A stretch of 64,000 bases of DNA from Halomonas sp. KAO (GCF_015595025.1 NZ_JADNRL010000019.1:63204-127203), one strand, 5' to 3'. Counted from the stretch's first letter, positions 9,539 through 20,110 are shown. The notes: a model not told the origin generated them from the letters alone. Made by a program: numbers and translations.

Positions 9539-10546
9539 ATGATTCCCGCAACTCTGCGAACCCTGCTCGATGATACCGCCGGTCAGCGTCGTGCCGAATG
9601 GCATGGCCGCGATATATGGCTGGCCAACGAAACCTGGGGCGAGCTCGTCGTCTCGCTGCAGGGGGCTCAAGTGCTTCACTATTGCCCGTCGCCGCTCTCT
9701 AGCGCGCCCGAAGCCGCGCGAGCCGCTGGCGCTCTTCCTAACGCGCCCGAAACCGCGCGAGCCGCGGGCGCTCGTCCAACCGACGCGGCGGAGGCACCCG
9801 AGGGCATGGCGGCCGGCGGCTGGCTATGGGTGACACCCACACCCCAGGACCCGCCCGGGGCCATCCGCGGTGGCATCCCGCTCTGCTGGCCCTGGTTTGC
9901 CGACGAGCACACGGCCGATGAGAGTGCGGACCGCTCCGGCCCGCTGCATGGGCCGGCGCGCAAGGCGGCGTGGCGCCTCGAGGCGGTGGACGAGCATGAA
10001 GAGGGCGTGGAGCTTCATCTCTCCCCCGAGTCACGCCTGCATAGTCAGCTCACTCCGCGAGCGGTGATCCAGGCCAACGCCAACCGTCTTCATGTGGAGC
10101 TCATCACCGAACACACCGGCGAGACGCCGGTGAAGATGAGCGGTGCGCTGCACACCTATCTGGCGGTAACCGACGCCTTTGGGTGCCGCCTGGAAGGCCT
10201 CCCCGGCGCCCGCTATCTCGACAAGCTGGCCGGCTTCGCCGAGCGGGAGCAGCAGGGCGAACTCGGCGTGCGTGGCGCGCTGGACCGCATCTACCACAGC
10301 AATGCCGAGCTCACCCTCGACGATGGCAACCGCCGCCTGCGCATCGCTCGCCAGGGCAGCGACTCGGCGGTGGTCTGGCACCCCGGCGATGACGCTCTGC
10401 CCGCCGATACACCGGCCGAGGTGAGTCGCCACTTCCTCTGCGTGGAGGCCGCCAACACCCGTCTCGACCCGGTGTGGCTGGTGCCCGGCGCCCAGCATCT
10501 GCTGGGTACCACCATCAGCCTGGATGCCGAGAGCCCGCAGCACTGA
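9539..10546 (+). CDS. Aldose-1-epimerase-like D-hexose-6-phosphate mutarotase
   Basis: This YeaD-like protein interconverts alpha and beta anomers of hexose phosphates. The 335 residues include GGIPLCWPWFADE, PLHGPARKAAW with the catalytic-type His, and FLCVEAANTRLDPVWL near the C-terminus. The family is usually about 290-300 residues. The excess is explained by an in-frame insertion at about residues 54-95 that contains a 39-bp tandem duplication (9703-9780), giving APEAARAAGA and APETARAAGA. It follows glk by 21 bp in the same operon and would speed glucose or glucose-6-phosphate anomer supply. Confidence 0.88.
   Translation: MIPATLRTLLDDTAGQRRAEWHGRDIWLANETWGELVVSLQGAQVLHYCPSPLSSAPEAARAAGALPNAPETARAAGARPTDAAEAPEGMAAGGWLWVTPTPQDPPGAIRGGIPLCWPWFADEHTADESADRSGPLHGPARKAAWRLEAVDEHEEGVELHLSPESRLHSQLTPRAVIQANANRLHVELITEHTGETPVKMSGALHTYLAVTDAFGCRLEGLPGARYLDKLAGFAEREQQGELGVRGALDRIYHSNAELTLDDGNRRLRIARQGSDSAVVWHPGDDALPADTPAEVSRHFLCVEAANTRLDPVWLVPGAQHLLGTTISLDAESPQH
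9703..9780 (+). repeat. 39-bp tandem repeat, two copies, inside the mutarotase gene
   Basis: Copies 9703-9741 and 9742-9780 encode 13-residue units of the type APE-ARAAGA-P. The length is a multiple of three, so the frame is kept. The first unit contains the 16-mer GCGCCCGAAGCCGCGC, which also occurs (reverse complement) in the intergenic tandem repeat at 60001-60090. Confidence 0.85.
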
Positions 10547-10584
10547 CTTGCCACGCACCCCGAATCACGCAAGGAGACGCCGAC

Positions 10585-11580
10585 ATGCGCCAGCTACAGT
10601 GGGGCATACTGAGCACCGCCGGCATCGCCCGCAAGGCGATGATCCCGGCCATCCAGGCCGCGTCCAACGCGCGCCTCACCGCCATCGCCAGCGAAAGCGG
10701 CAAGGCCGGTGATGTGGCCGCGGAATACGACATCCCCCGGGCCCACGAGGGGTTCCGCCAGCTGCTGGAAGACCCGGATGTGGAAGCGGTCTATGTGCCA
10801 CTGCCCAATCACCTCCACGCTCGCTGGGTGTGCGAGGCGGCACGTCACGGCAAGCATGTGCTGTGCGAGAAGCCCGCCGCCCTCGACGCCGCAGAGGCCC
10901 GCACCATGCAGGAGGCCTGCGACAGGGCCGGGGTGGCGCTGATGGAGGGCTACATGTATCGCCATCACCCTCAGCATCTCAGAGTCCGGGAGCTTATCGA
11001 GCGCGGCGAGATCGGCGACGTCCGCCAGGTGCGCGGACTCTTCTCCTTTCCCCTGGCCCTGGATAGCGACAATATCCGCCTCTCCGCCGATGCCGCCGGC
11101 GGCAGCCTCCACGACGTCGGCTGCTATCCACTGGATGTGATTCGCCGCCTGCTCGGCATGCCCGAGTCGGTCACGGTGGTGGGCCGGGTACCCGAGGCGC
11201 TCGGCGTGGACACCAGCGTCAACGGCGTGCTGCGCTATGCCGACGGCCGGCTGGCGGAGTTCGGCGCCAGCTTCGAACAGACCATGCTCAACCGCTACGA
11301 GGTGATCGGCAGCCACGGCAGCCTGCTGCTTCCCACTGCCTTCCGCCCCGACAAGCAGGGCGGCGTTGGCGAGATCGTCATCACCGACGAACGGGGCCGC
11401 ACCCGCCGCGAGCCGGTCTACGGCGATCAGTATCCGGCTCAGGTCGAGGCCTTCTCCGCCTGGGCCCTGGGCGAACGCCCTGCTCCGGATGCCCCCGCCG
11501 AACTCGCCGATCAGGCGCGGCTACTGGCGGCCTGCCGGGAATCGCTGCATCAGGAGTGCACGATTCGCCTACGCGCATAG
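10585..11580 (+). CDS. Gfo/Idh/MocA-family oxidoreductase
   Basis: This NAD(P)-dependent sugar or polyol dehydrogenase has 331 residues. It starts MRQLQWGILSTAGIARKAMIPAI, a Rossmann motif in its GxxxxA form, after AAGGAG at good spacing (ATG at 10585). It contains DVEAVYVPLPNHLHARWVCEAARHGKHVLCEKPAAL with the family-invariant EKP, and GGSLHDVGCYPLDVIRRLLG with catalytic-type Asp and Tyr. It ends the edd-glk-mutarotase run and precedes the galactose operon. A role in aldose oxidation is plausible, but the substrate is unknown. Confidence 0.85.
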   Translation: MRQLQWGILSTAGIARKAMIPAIQAASNARLTAIASESGKAGDVAAEYDIPRAHEGFRQLLEDPDVEAVYVPLPNHLHARWVCEAARHGKHVLCEKPAALDAAEARTMQEACDRAGVALMEGYMYRHHPQHLRVRELIERGEIGDVRQVRGLFSFPLALDSDNIRLSADAAGGSLHDVGCYPLDVIRRLLGMPESVTVVGRVPEALGVDTSVNGVLRYADGRLAEFGASFEQTMLNRYEVIGSHGSLLLPTAFRPDKQGGVGEIVITDERGRTRREPVYGDQYPAQVEAFSAWALGERPAPDAPAELADQARLLAACRESLHQECTIRLRA

Positions 11581-11693
11581 GCCGACACCTCCCCTAGCCC
11601 CCCCGACCAACCACCGGCACCGAACCAGGCTGCCACGGCCTCTACCACGCTGTGACATGCCTGGTGCCGGCCGACTGCCCTGTCGGCTTGTCA

Positions 11694-11708
11694 AAATGTC
11701 AGACATTT
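11694..11708. promoter_or_regulatory. Palindromic operator of the galactose operon
   Basis: AAATGTCAGACATTT is a perfect palindrome (7+1+7), 37 bp before the regulator ATG. The core AATGTC-N-GACATT recurs at 22932-22944, upstream of the SSS symporter on the opposite strand. GntR/FCD regulators bind short palindromes of this kind, so the adjacent FCD regulator is the likely binder and probably regulates itself. Confidence 0.7.
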
Positions 11709-11745
11709 ATTAATCTAAACGCATTGCCCATGCTGGAGCGATGCC

Positions 11746-12555
11746 ATGTCCGACAAGGCAGCCCCCTCGACCGAGACCCGCACGACCTCCCTGAACAACC
11801 TCCCCCCCCACCAGGGAGGCGCCGAAGCCTTGGCTCGCCTGCTGGCCCGGGCGCTGTTCGCCGGCCGCTGGCGACCCGGCGATGACTTCCCCAAGGAGAT
11901 GGACCTTTGCCATCACTTCGCGGTGAGTCGCAATCAGGTTCGCAACGCCCTGGCCAGTCTCACCGCCACCGGGCTGATCGAGCGCACCGCCGGCCGCGGC
12001 AGTGTGGTGCGCATGGTCGATGACTGGCACCTGCTCGACCCGCTCGTCAGCGACTGGATGACCGGCATCGAGAGTCTCGACGCCTCCCTGATTCGCGAGA
12101 TCTTCGCCTTCCGTTACTCGGCGGAACCGGTCGTCGCCCGGCTCGCCGCCGATGCCGCCGAGCCGGCGGATCTCGATCGCCTGGAGGCCGCCTACCAGGG
12201 GATGTGTGCCACCGCCGACAAGCCCGGCGCCCGCGACCTTCATGCCGAACACGACGTGGCCTTCCACGACGCCATCTATCGCGCCAGCCACAACCTGGTC
12301 TGGCGCCAGATGGGCCACCTGCTGCGCCCCTCGATCATTGCCCTGATCCAGAGCTCCCAGGCCCGGGTCTCCGGTGAGCACGAGGGTCTCGACGATAGCC
12401 TGGCCCGCCACGGCCGCGTACTGGAGGCCATCACTCGTCGTGATGGCGCCGCCGCCGAGAGTGCCGCCCGTGAGGTGCTCCGGCGTACCGCCATCGACCT
12501 GGCCATCGTGCCCACCCCCTCTCACTCCCATCCCACTCCCGAGGATTCCCCATGA
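11746..12555 (+). CDS. GntR-family (FCD) regulator, DgoR-like
   Basis: The 269-residue protein has an N-terminal winged helix (about residues 24-90, with [24 protein letters not shown] and [13 protein letters not shown]). An all-helical FCD effector domain (about 105-250) follows, with [15 protein letters not shown] and a metal-binding-type His in [11 protein letters not shown]. It is the first gene of the galactose operon and overlaps dgoD by 4 bp. The position and the palindrome 37 bp upstream suggest autoregulated repression relieved by galactonate or a related acid, as in E. coli DgoR; the effector is inference. Confidence 0.88.
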   Translation: MSDKAAPSTETRTTSLNNLPPHQGGAEALARLLARALFAGRWRPGDDFPKEMDLCHHFAVSRNQVRNALASLTATGLIERTAGRGSVVRMVDDWHLLDPLVSDWMTGIESLDASLIREIFAFRYSAEPVVARLAADAAEPADLDRLEAAYQGMCATADKPGARDLHAEHDVAFHDAIYRASHNLVWRQMGHLLRPSIIALIQSSQARVSGEHEGLDDSLARHGRVLEAITRRDGAAAESAAREVLRRTAIDLAIVPTPSHSHPTPEDSP

Positions 12556-13700
12556 AGATCACCCGACTCAAGACCTGGCAGGTTCCCCCGCGCTGGCTGT
12601 TCCTCAAGATCGAGACCGATGAAGGGTGCTACGGCTGGGGCGAGCCGGTCATCGAAGGCCGCGCCGCCACCGTGGAGGCCGCCGTCCACGAGCTCGCCGA
12701 CTATCTGATCGGCCAGGACCCGCACCGCATCGAACACCTGTGGAACACGCTCTATCGCGCCGGCTTCTACCGTGGCGGGCCGATCCTAATGAGTGCCATC
12801 GCCGGCATCGACCAGGCGCTCTGGGACCTCAAGGGCCGCGACCTGGGGGTGCCGGTGCACCAGCTGCTGGGCGGCGCGGTGCGCGATCGCATGCGCATGT
12901 ACGCCTGGACGGGCGGCGACCGTCCGAGTGACGTGGGCGCCGGGGCCCGTGCCCTGGTCGCACAGGGCTTTACCGCCTTCAAGATGAACGGTACCGCGGA
13001 GCTCGCCATCGTCGACTCCCACCGCAAGGTCGACGAGGCGGTGGCACGCGTGGCAGAGGCACGCGACGCCGTGGGCCCCGACGTGGGCATCGGCATCGAC
13101 TTCCATGGCCGGGTCCATCGGCCCATGGCCAAGGCGCTGCTGCGTGAGCTGGAGCCCTTCCACCCGATGTTCGTCGAGGAACCGGTGGCCCCCGAGCACC
13201 TGCCCTGCCTCAAGCAGATCGCCGGTGGCCTGGGGTATCCCCTGGCGACCGGCGAGCGGCTGCACACCCGCTTCGAATTCCGCGACCTGCTCGCCGATGG
13301 CATGATCGATATCATCCAGCCCGACCTCTCCCACTGCGGCGGCATCAGCGAGGGGCTCAAGATTGCCTCCATGGCCTCCGCCCATGATGTCGCGCTGGCC
13401 CCGCACTGCCCGCTCGGCCCGCTGACCCTGGCCGCCTCCCTGCAGCTCGATGCGGTGTGTCACAACGCCTTCATCCAGGAGCAGAGCATGGGCATCCATT
13501 ACAACCGCGACAACGATGTACTCGACTACCTGGTCGACAAGTCGGCGCTGTCCATCGAGGAGGGCTTCTGTGCCATTCCTCAGGGACCGGGACTCGGCGT
13601 GGAGATCGACGAGGCCTTCGTCGAGGAGCGCGCGAAGGTCGGCCATCGCTGGCGTAACCCGGTGTGGACGCATGAGGACGGCTCCATCGCCGAATGGTAG
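12552..13700 (+). CDS. dgoD: D-galactonate dehydratase
   Basis: DgoD removes water from D-galactonate to give 2-keto-3-deoxygalactonate. This enolase-superfamily protein of 382 residues matches the E. coli enzyme closely along its length as I recall it. Shared segments include [107 protein letters not shown] and [10 protein letters not shown]. The Asp/Glu metal ligands and the His of APHCPLG are present. Its start overlaps the regulator stop by 4 bp. Confidence 0.95.
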   Translation: MKITRLKTWQVPPRWLFLKIETDEGCYGWGEPVIEGRAATVEAAVHELADYLIGQDPHRIEHLWNTLYRAGFYRGGPILMSAIAGIDQALWDLKGRDLGVPVHQLLGGAVRDRMRMYAWTGGDRPSDVGAGARALVAQGFTAFKMNGTAELAIVDSHRKVDEAVARVAEARDAVGPDVGIGIDFHGRVHRPMAKALLRELEPFHPMFVEEPVAPEHLPCLKQIAGGLGYPLATGERLHTRFEFRDLLADGMIDIIQPDLSHCGGISEGLKIASMASAHDVALAPHCPLGPLTLAASLQLDAVCHNAFIQEQSMGIHYNRDNDVLDYLVDKSALSIEEGFCAIPQGPGLGVEIDEAFVEERAKVGHRWRNPVWTHEDGSIAEW

Positions 13701-13721
13701 GGAACAGGAGAGAGAAGAGTT

Positions 13722-14492
13722 ATGAGTTTCAGCTTCAACGACCTGACCTTCGGCGACCTGAAGGACCAGAGCGTCTTCATCACCGGCGGTGGCTCGGGCA
13801 TCGGCGCGGCCCTGACCGAGGGCTTCCTGGCCCAGGGCGCCAGGGTGGCCTTCGTCGACCTGGACGATGCCGAAGCGTTCTGCGATGCCATGGAGGCGAA
13901 GTACGCCAGCCGGCCGCTCGCCATCGCCTGTGATATCCGTGACGTGACGGCGCTCCAGGCGGCCATCGCCCAGGCGCGTCATGCCCACGGCCCGATCGGC
14001 GTGCTGGTCAACAATGCCGCCAGGGACACCCGTCATCGCCTCGATGAGTGGAGTGCCGAGGAGTGGGATGACTCCCTCGCCACCAACCTGCGGCCGCAGT
14101 TCTTCACTGCCCAGGCCGTCGCCGCCGACATGCGCGAGCTAGGCGGCGGCGCGATCATCAACCTCTCCTCCAACAGCGTGCACCTGGGCCTTGCCGGCTA
14201 TCCGGCCTATGTCACCGCCAAGGCCGGCATTCTGGGCCTGACCCGAGCACTGGCCCGCGAGCTGGGTCCCGATGCCATCCGCGTCAACTGCCTGATCCCC
14301 GGCTGGGTGATGACCAGGCGTCAGAAGGAGCTCTGGGTCAACGAGGCCGACCTCCGGGAGTGTCTGGCTCAGCAGTGCCTCAAGGAGCCGATTCCGGTGG
14401 AAGACATGATCGGTCCCTGCCTGTTCCTGGCCTCCCGGGCATCGCGGATGATGACCGGCCAGGAGCTGATCATCGATGGGGGTCGAGCATGA
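13722..14492 (+). CDS. SDR-family sugar dehydrogenase (probable galactose 1-dehydrogenase)
   Basis: This short-chain dehydrogenase/reductase of 256 residues has the cofactor loop ITGGGSGIGAAL, VDLDDA after strand 2, NNAARD, the catalytic Ser in LSSNSVHLG and the YxxxK motif in YPAYVTAKAG. It sits between dgoD and dgoK and is the only candidate in the operon for the first oxidation, galactose to galactonolactone. That assignment comes from context; SDR specificity cannot be read from sequence. An arabinose or fucose dehydrogenase is an alternative. It overlaps the kinase gene as ATGA. Confidence 0.82.
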   Translation: MSFSFNDLTFGDLKDQSVFITGGGSGIGAALTEGFLAQGARVAFVDLDDAEAFCDAMEAKYASRPLAIACDIRDVTALQAAIAQARHAHGPIGVLVNNAARDTRHRLDEWSAEEWDDSLATNLRPQFFTAQAVAADMRELGGGAIINLSSNSVHLGLAGYPAYVTAKAGILGLTRALARELGPDAIRVNCLIPGWVMTRRQKELWVNEADLRECLAQQCLKEPIPVEDMIGPCLFLASRASRMMTGQELIIDGGRA

Positions 14493-15538
14493 GCCATTCG
14501 GTGGCCGAGTCGCTGGCCTGGGTCGCTGTCGACTGGGGCTCGAGCAATCTGCGCGCCTGGGCCCTGGACGCCCGGAACAGGGTGCTGGCTCGCACCGGCT
14601 CCCGGCGCGGCATGCTCTCGCTGACACCCCATGACTATGAGCCCGAACTCAAGCGGGTGATCGGCGACTGGCTGCCCCCCACTGGCCGCGTACCGGTGCG
14701 GATATGCGGCATGGCCGGGGCCCGCCAGGGTTGGCTCGAGGCCGCCTACCTGCCGGTGCCGACCCGGCTGGACAATCTGTCTCGGGGCGCGGTGAGGCCC
14801 TCGCTCGAGGACCCACGCCTGGAGGTCACCCTGCTGCCGGGGCTCTGCCAGGCAGCCGATGACCAGCAGCACGGCTTCGATGTGATGCGCGGCGAGGAGA
14901 CTCAGCTGGCCGGCCTCTGTCGTGCCGGTGCCGGTCGGGATGGGCGAGAGGAGGCCTTCTCTCCTGTCACGGGGCTCGCCTGCCTGCCCGGCACCCACGC
15001 CAAGTGGGCACGGCTCGAAGAGGGAACGGTCACCCGCTTCACCACCTGCATGACCGGCGAACTATACGACCTGCTGGCCCGCCAGTCGGTGCTGCACCAC
15101 TCTCTCGACCATCCGGCCGGTATCGACGACCCGAGCGACCCGGGCAATCGCGAGTGGTTCATTGCGGCCGTACGCGAGATCAACGACGCCCCCGCCGCCT
15201 TTACCGCCAGGCTCTTCGGCCTGCGTGCCCGCGACCTGCTGGACGACGGCCTGCCGGTCGGCGAGGCCCGTGGGGCGCGTCTTGCCGCGCGTCTGTCGGG
15301 TCTCGTCATCGGCCTGGAGCTCGCGGGACTGCGGGACGAGCTGAGGCTCGAGTCGGCCGCGGCCCGGGACATCACCCTGATCGGCAACGCCTCGCTCTGC
15401 GCGCGCTACGCCCTGGCGCTTTCGACCCTGGGCCACACCAGCCACACGCTGGACGGCGAGAGCGCGGTGCTCGCCGGCCTGAGCCTGGCCAATCGCACCC
15501 TGAGCCAGGCCGCCATGAACCGCGCCTCAGGCGCCTGA
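14489..15538 (+). CDS. dgoK: 2-dehydro-3-deoxygalactonokinase
   Basis: DgoK phosphorylates 2-keto-3-deoxygalactonate at C6. The 349-residue ASKHA-fold protein starts at 14489 (MSHSVAESLAWVAVDWGSSNLRAWALD, with the phosphate-1 loop DWGSSNLR). It contains ICGMAGARQGWLEAAY, DVMRGEETQLAG and CLPGTHAKWARLEEG, all characteristic of DgoK, and IGNASLCARYALAL near the end. ATGA overlap with the SDR gene and a 24-bp gap to dgoA indicate one operon. Confidence 0.93.
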   Translation: MSHSVAESLAWVAVDWGSSNLRAWALDARNRVLARTGSRRGMLSLTPHDYEPELKRVIGDWLPPTGRVPVRICGMAGARQGWLEAAYLPVPTRLDNLSRGAVRPSLEDPRLEVTLLPGLCQAADDQQHGFDVMRGEETQLAGLCRAGAGRDGREEAFSPVTGLACLPGTHAKWARLEEGTVTRFTTCMTGELYDLLARQSVLHHSLDHPAGIDDPSDPGNREWFIAAVREINDAPAAFTARLFGLRARDLLDDGLPVGEARGARLAARLSGLVIGLELAGLRDELRLESAAARDITLIGNASLCARYALALSTLGHTSHTLDGESAVLAGLSLANRTLSQAAMNRASGA

Positions 15539-15562
15539 ATCCCCGTTGATGGAGATCGACCC

Positions 15563-16174
15563 ATGACCCTGCCCCTGATCGGCATCCTGCGCGGCGTCAC
15601 CCCCGACGAGGCGGTGGCGGTGGGTGAGGCGGTGCTCGCCGCCGGCATCACCACCCTCGAGGTGCCTCTCAACTCCCCCGACCCGCTGGAGAGCATCCGC
15701 CGCCTGGCCGACGCCCTGGGCGACCGGGCCCTGGTGGGCGCCGGCACCGTGCTGACGCCTTCCCAGGTACGCGACGTCTTCGCCGCGGGCGGTCGACTCG
15801 TGGTCTCGCCCAACTGCCGGCCGGCGGTCATCGAGGAGAGCCGTCGTCTCGACATGCAGAGCTGGCCGGGTATCGTCACCCCTTCCGAGGCCTTCAACGC
15901 CCTGGAAGCAGGCGCCAGCGGCCTCAAGCTGTTCCCGGCGACCCAGGTGGGTCTCGAGGGCATGCAGGCCATGCGTGCCGTGCTCCCCACCGGCACCCGG
16001 CTCTATGCGGTGGGTGGCATCGGCGTGGACAACTTTGCCGCCTGGCGGTCCGCCAGCATCGATGGCGCCGGCCTGGGCAGCGCCCTCTACCGGCCCGGTC
16101 AGAGTCCGGCAGTGGTGGGCGAGCAGGCCCAGGCGCTGGTGGCGGCCTGGCGTGCCGCGGAAGGTGAGGCATGA
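15563..16174 (+). CDS. dgoA: 2-dehydro-3-deoxy-6-phosphogalactonate aldolase
   Basis: DgoA cleaves KDPGal to pyruvate and glyceraldehyde 3-phosphate. The 203-residue class I aldolase begins LPLIGILRGVTPDEAVAVGEAVLAAGITTLEVPLNSP and has GAGTVLTPSQV, VVSPNC and the Schiff-base region GLKLFPATQVG, followed by YAVGGIGVDNFAAW. The GILRG and PLNSPDPLESI forms distinguish the DgoA branch from Eda. A separate Eda is encoded at 17157-17819. It overlaps the lactonase gene by 4 bp. Confidence 0.93.
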   Translation: MTLPLIGILRGVTPDEAVAVGEAVLAAGITTLEVPLNSPDPLESIRRLADALGDRALVGAGTVLTPSQVRDVFAAGGRLVVSPNCRPAVIEESRRLDMQSWPGIVTPSEAFNALEAGASGLKLFPATQVGLEGMQAMRAVLPTGTRLYAVGGIGVDNFAAWRSASIDGAGLGSALYRPGQSPAVVGEQAQALVAAWRAAEGEA

Positions 16175-17055
16175 TGACACCGCGTATCCGTGCCGAACTC
16201 GCCGTGGAGCGTCATTGCGAACTGGGCGAAGGCCCCCAGTGGCATGCCGCCACGGGGCGCCTCTACTGGTGCGATATTCTCGCTCGGCGACTGCACTGGC
16301 TGGCGCCCTCCACCGGGGCCACCGGCCAGCATGCCCTCGACCATCGGGTCTCACTGGCCGCCCCACTGGCGGGTGGGGAGCTTCTGCTGGTGGGCGAGGA
16401 CCGCCTCAGCCGTTTTGATCCTCATGATGGAAGGGTCGAGAAACTCCTCGACTTCGAGGCCGACAATCCCGTCACCCGCAGCAACGACGGCCGTGTCGAC
16501 CGCCACGGCAGCCTGTGGCTCTCCAGCATGGGCAAGGAAGCCGAGCCCGGTGCCGGCAGCCTCTATCGTCTGCATCGGGGTGAGCTGACGCGCCTGCGTA
16601 CCGGCTTGACCATCCCCAACGCCATCTGCTTCTCGCCCGACGGTGAGTTTGCCTGGTTTACCGACACCGTGACCGGCGTGGTGATGCGCTGGGCCCTGGA
16701 TCATGAGGGCTGGCCGCTGGGAGAGCCTACCCACTGGGCCGACGTCTCGGGCACTTCGGGCCATCCCGACGGCGCAGTGGTGGACGCCGAGGGCTACCTC
16801 TGGCTCGCCCTGTGGGGCGCCGGCCAGGTGGTGAGACTGGACCACGACGGCCATATCGTCGCCGAGATCGAGCTCCCGGTGACCCAGCCCTCCTGCCCCG
16901 TCTTCGCCGGAAAGAACCTCGAGCGGCTCTATATCACCACCGCCCGGGAGAGCCTGGACGACGCCGCCCTCGCCGCACAGCCACTGGCGGGCGCCCTGTT
17001 CGTGGCCGATGTGGGCGTGACCGGGCTGGCCGAGCCGCTGCTGCGGCTGACATAG
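16171..17055 (+). CDS. SMP-30/gluconolaconase-family sugar lactonase
   Basis: This six-bladed propeller lactonase would hydrolyse galactono-lactone, the product of the SDR, to galactonate. The 294 residues include HCELGEGPQWHAATGRLYWCDI (metal-ligand Glu region), the NDGRVDRHGSLWLSSMG blade, PNAICFSPDGEFAWFTDT with the Asn ligand, and HPDGAVVDAEGYLWLALWG with the catalytic Asp. It is the last gene of the operon. The exact lactone is inferred from context. Confidence 0.88.
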   Translation: MMTPRIRAELAVERHCELGEGPQWHAATGRLYWCDILARRLHWLAPSTGATGQHALDHRVSLAAPLAGGELLLVGEDRLSRFDPHDGRVEKLLDFEADNPVTRSNDGRVDRHGSLWLSSMGKEAEPGAGSLYRLHRGELTRLRTGLTIPNAICFSPDGEFAWFTDTVTGVVMRWALDHEGWPLGEPTHWADVSGTSGHPDGAVVDAEGYLWLALWGAGQVVRLDHDGHIVAEIELPVTQPSCPVFAGKNLERLYITTARESLDDAALAAQPLAGALFVADVGVTGLAEPLLRLT

Positions 17056-17079
17056 GGCCGAACCGACATAGAGCCGAGG

Positions 17080-17107
17080 TAAAAAACCCGGCCTTGGAAG
17101 GCCGGGT
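17080..17107 (-). terminator. Rho-independent terminator of the zwf-pgl-eda operon
   Basis: Perfect 9-bp arms CCCGGCCTT and AAGGCCGGG with a 2-base spacer are followed on the minus strand by TTTTTT. On the plus strand no T-run follows, so it mainly serves the minus-strand operon ending with eda, 50 bp away. It also separates that operon from the convergent galactose operon. Confidence 0.85.
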
Positions 17108-17156
17108 GAAAGGCGACAGCGACTGGCTGTCGAGAGAGCACAGGGTCATGAAACCC

Positions 17157-17819
17157 TCAGTGGTGGTAGCGCTCCGCCACCTCCCGGGCCAGCTGACGGA
17201 TGCCGTTCCAGTCCTCGGCCTCGACCAGGGATTTCGGCGTCAGCCAGGAGCCCCCCACGCACATCACGTTCACAAGCGCCAGATAGTCTCCGGCGTTGTC
17301 CAGATTGATGCCGCCGGTGGGGCAGAATCTCGCCTCGGGCAAGGGGCCCGCGAAGGCCTTGAGCGCCTTGACGCCACCACTGGCTTCGGCGGGGAAGAAC
17401 TTGAAGCGGCGGTAGCCAAACTGCCAGCCGGTCATCAGCTCGGAGACGCTGGCCACCCCGGGCAGCATGGGTACCGGGCTCTCCACGCCATGGCGATAGA
17501 GCGCCTCGGTGGTGCCGGGGGTAACGATGAAGTCGGCCCCCACCTCCTCGGCCTGCCGGTACTGGGCCGGCGTCAACACGGTACCCACGCCGATGCTGGC
17601 CTGGGGCAGCGCCTCCTTGATGCGTCGAATCGCCTCCAGGGCACAGTCGGTGCGCAGGGTGACCTCCAGCACGGAGAGGCCACCTTCGAAGAGGGCGCGA
17701 GCCAGAGGCACGGCATCCTCGATACGCTCGATGGCCAGCACCGGAATGACCTCTGCCTTGAGGCAGATGCTGTCAAGCTCGGTGGTACGGGTCGAGGGAA
17801 GCTGCTTGTCGGGGGTCAT
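17157..17819 (-). CDS. eda: KDPG/KHG aldolase
   Basis: Eda splits 2-keto-3-deoxy-6-phosphogluconate into pyruvate and glyceraldehyde 3-phosphate. The 220-residue protein has VIPVLAIERIEDAVPLA, LEVTLRTDCALEAI (Glu in EVTLRT), GVGTVLTP, FIVTPGTTEAL, the Schiff-base lysine in RRFKFFPAEASGG and FCPTGGINLDNAGDYL. It is the third gene of the zwf-pgl-eda operon, 17 bp after pgl. It works on the epimer of the DgoA substrate. Confidence 0.95.
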   Translation of the reverse strand: MTPDKQLPSTRTTELDSICLKAEVIPVLAIERIEDAVPLARALFEGGLSVLEVTLRTDCALEAIRRIKEALPQASIGVGTVLTPAQYRQAEEVGADFIVTPGTTEALYRHGVESPVPMLPGVASVSELMTGWQFGYRRFKFFPAEASGGVKALKAFAGPLPEARFCPTGGINLDNAGDYLALVNVMCVGGSWLTPKSLVEAEDWNGIRQLAREVAERYHH

Positions 17820-17836
17820 GAAGATATCTCCAAAGC

Positions 17837-18514
17837 TCAGGGGGCCCAGTAGGTCGCCAACGGGCAGGCCAGGAAGGCGCGAATCGGTAGCTCACGGACG
17901 TCGTCGCCGGCCAGCGCTCGGGCCAGCACGGCCTGCTTGTCACCACCGGTGATATGCAGAAAATGGCGGCGCGCCTGGTGCAGGCGACCGGCGCTCAGGG
18001 TGATACGCGGCTGGGGCTGGCTCGGCGTCCGCACGGCCACCGTGGTGGCATCGGTGCTCCGTGCCAGATCGAGCTCGCGGCTATCGGGAAACAGCGAGGC
18101 GGTGTGACCGTCGCCCCCCATGCCGAGAATCACCACGCTGGCCGGCCAGGCCAGGGCCTCGATGCGTTCGGCCACGACCTCGGCCCCCTCTTCGGGGGTG
18201 GAGTGGTCACTGGTCAGGGGCGTGAAGGTGGCCGCCGCCGCTGGGCCGCGCAACAGATGCTCTCGCACCAGGCGGGCGTTGCTGTCGTCGGCCCTCTCGG
18301 CCACCCAGCGCTCATCGGCCAGGGTGACCTGGACCCGTTCCCAGGGTAGCCGGCAGGCGGCCAGCGCCGTGAAGAACGGTACCGGCGTCGAGCCACCGGA
18401 GACCACCAGCAGGGCGTGGTCCTGGTGCTCGAGGTCGGCGCGCAGGGCCTCGGCCACCGCCTCGGCCAGCTGCCGGGCAAGCCGTTCACGGGGAGAAACG
18501 TTCGTCATGTTCAA
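17837..18514 (-). CDS. pgl: 6-phosphogluconolactonase
   Basis: Pgl hydrolyses 6-phosphogluconolactone. The 225-residue DevB-type protein has LLVVSGGSTPVPFF, VTLADERWV with DSNARLVREHLL, and the signature LGMGGDGHTASLFPDS. Two starts (18514 and 18508) are possible; a GAGG about 10 bases before 18514 is moderate. Directly upstream, without further spacing, lies a diverged copy of the 3' end of zwf (18515-18605). Confidence 0.94.
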   Translation of the reverse strand: MNMTNVSPRERLARQLAEAVAEALRADLEHQDHALLVVSGGSTPVPFFTALAACRLPWERVQVTLADERWVAERADDSNARLVREHLLRGPAAAATFTPLTSDHSTPEEGAEVVAERIEALAWPASVVILGMGGDGHTASLFPDSRELDLARSTDATTVAVRTPSQPQPRITLSAGRLHQARRHFLHITGGDKQAVLARALAGDDVRELPIRAFLACPLATYWAP

Positions 18515-18605
18515 TAATCCTCATACCAACAACTGCGGCCATCCTGGGTGATCATGGCGGTCTCGAGAGAGTCGACAGCGGCCATACGGAGCCGGCCGGG
18601 ATGCC
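18515..18605 (-). pseudogene. Duplicated remnant of the zwf 3' end
   Basis: The whole gap between zwf and pgl resembles the last codons of zwf. On the minus strand it encodes [14 protein letters not shown] followed by a stop, against [13 protein letters not shown] and a stop in the true gene. The preceding bases keep a recognisable CCGGCCGGCTCC / CCGGCTGGCTCC match. The copy carries an extra Cys codon and a diverged middle. It ends 2 bases before the pgl ATG. It looks like a tandem duplication relic rather than a gene. Confidence 0.75.
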
Positions 18606-20105
<1,500 letters not shown>

Positions 20106-20110
20106 CCCCT

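Noticed and set aside
18517..18588. The zwf echo as a 24-codon functional gene
   Set aside because: It is better explained as a duplicated zwf tail; no independent ribosome-binding site or conserved peptide beyond the Zwf C-terminus is seen.
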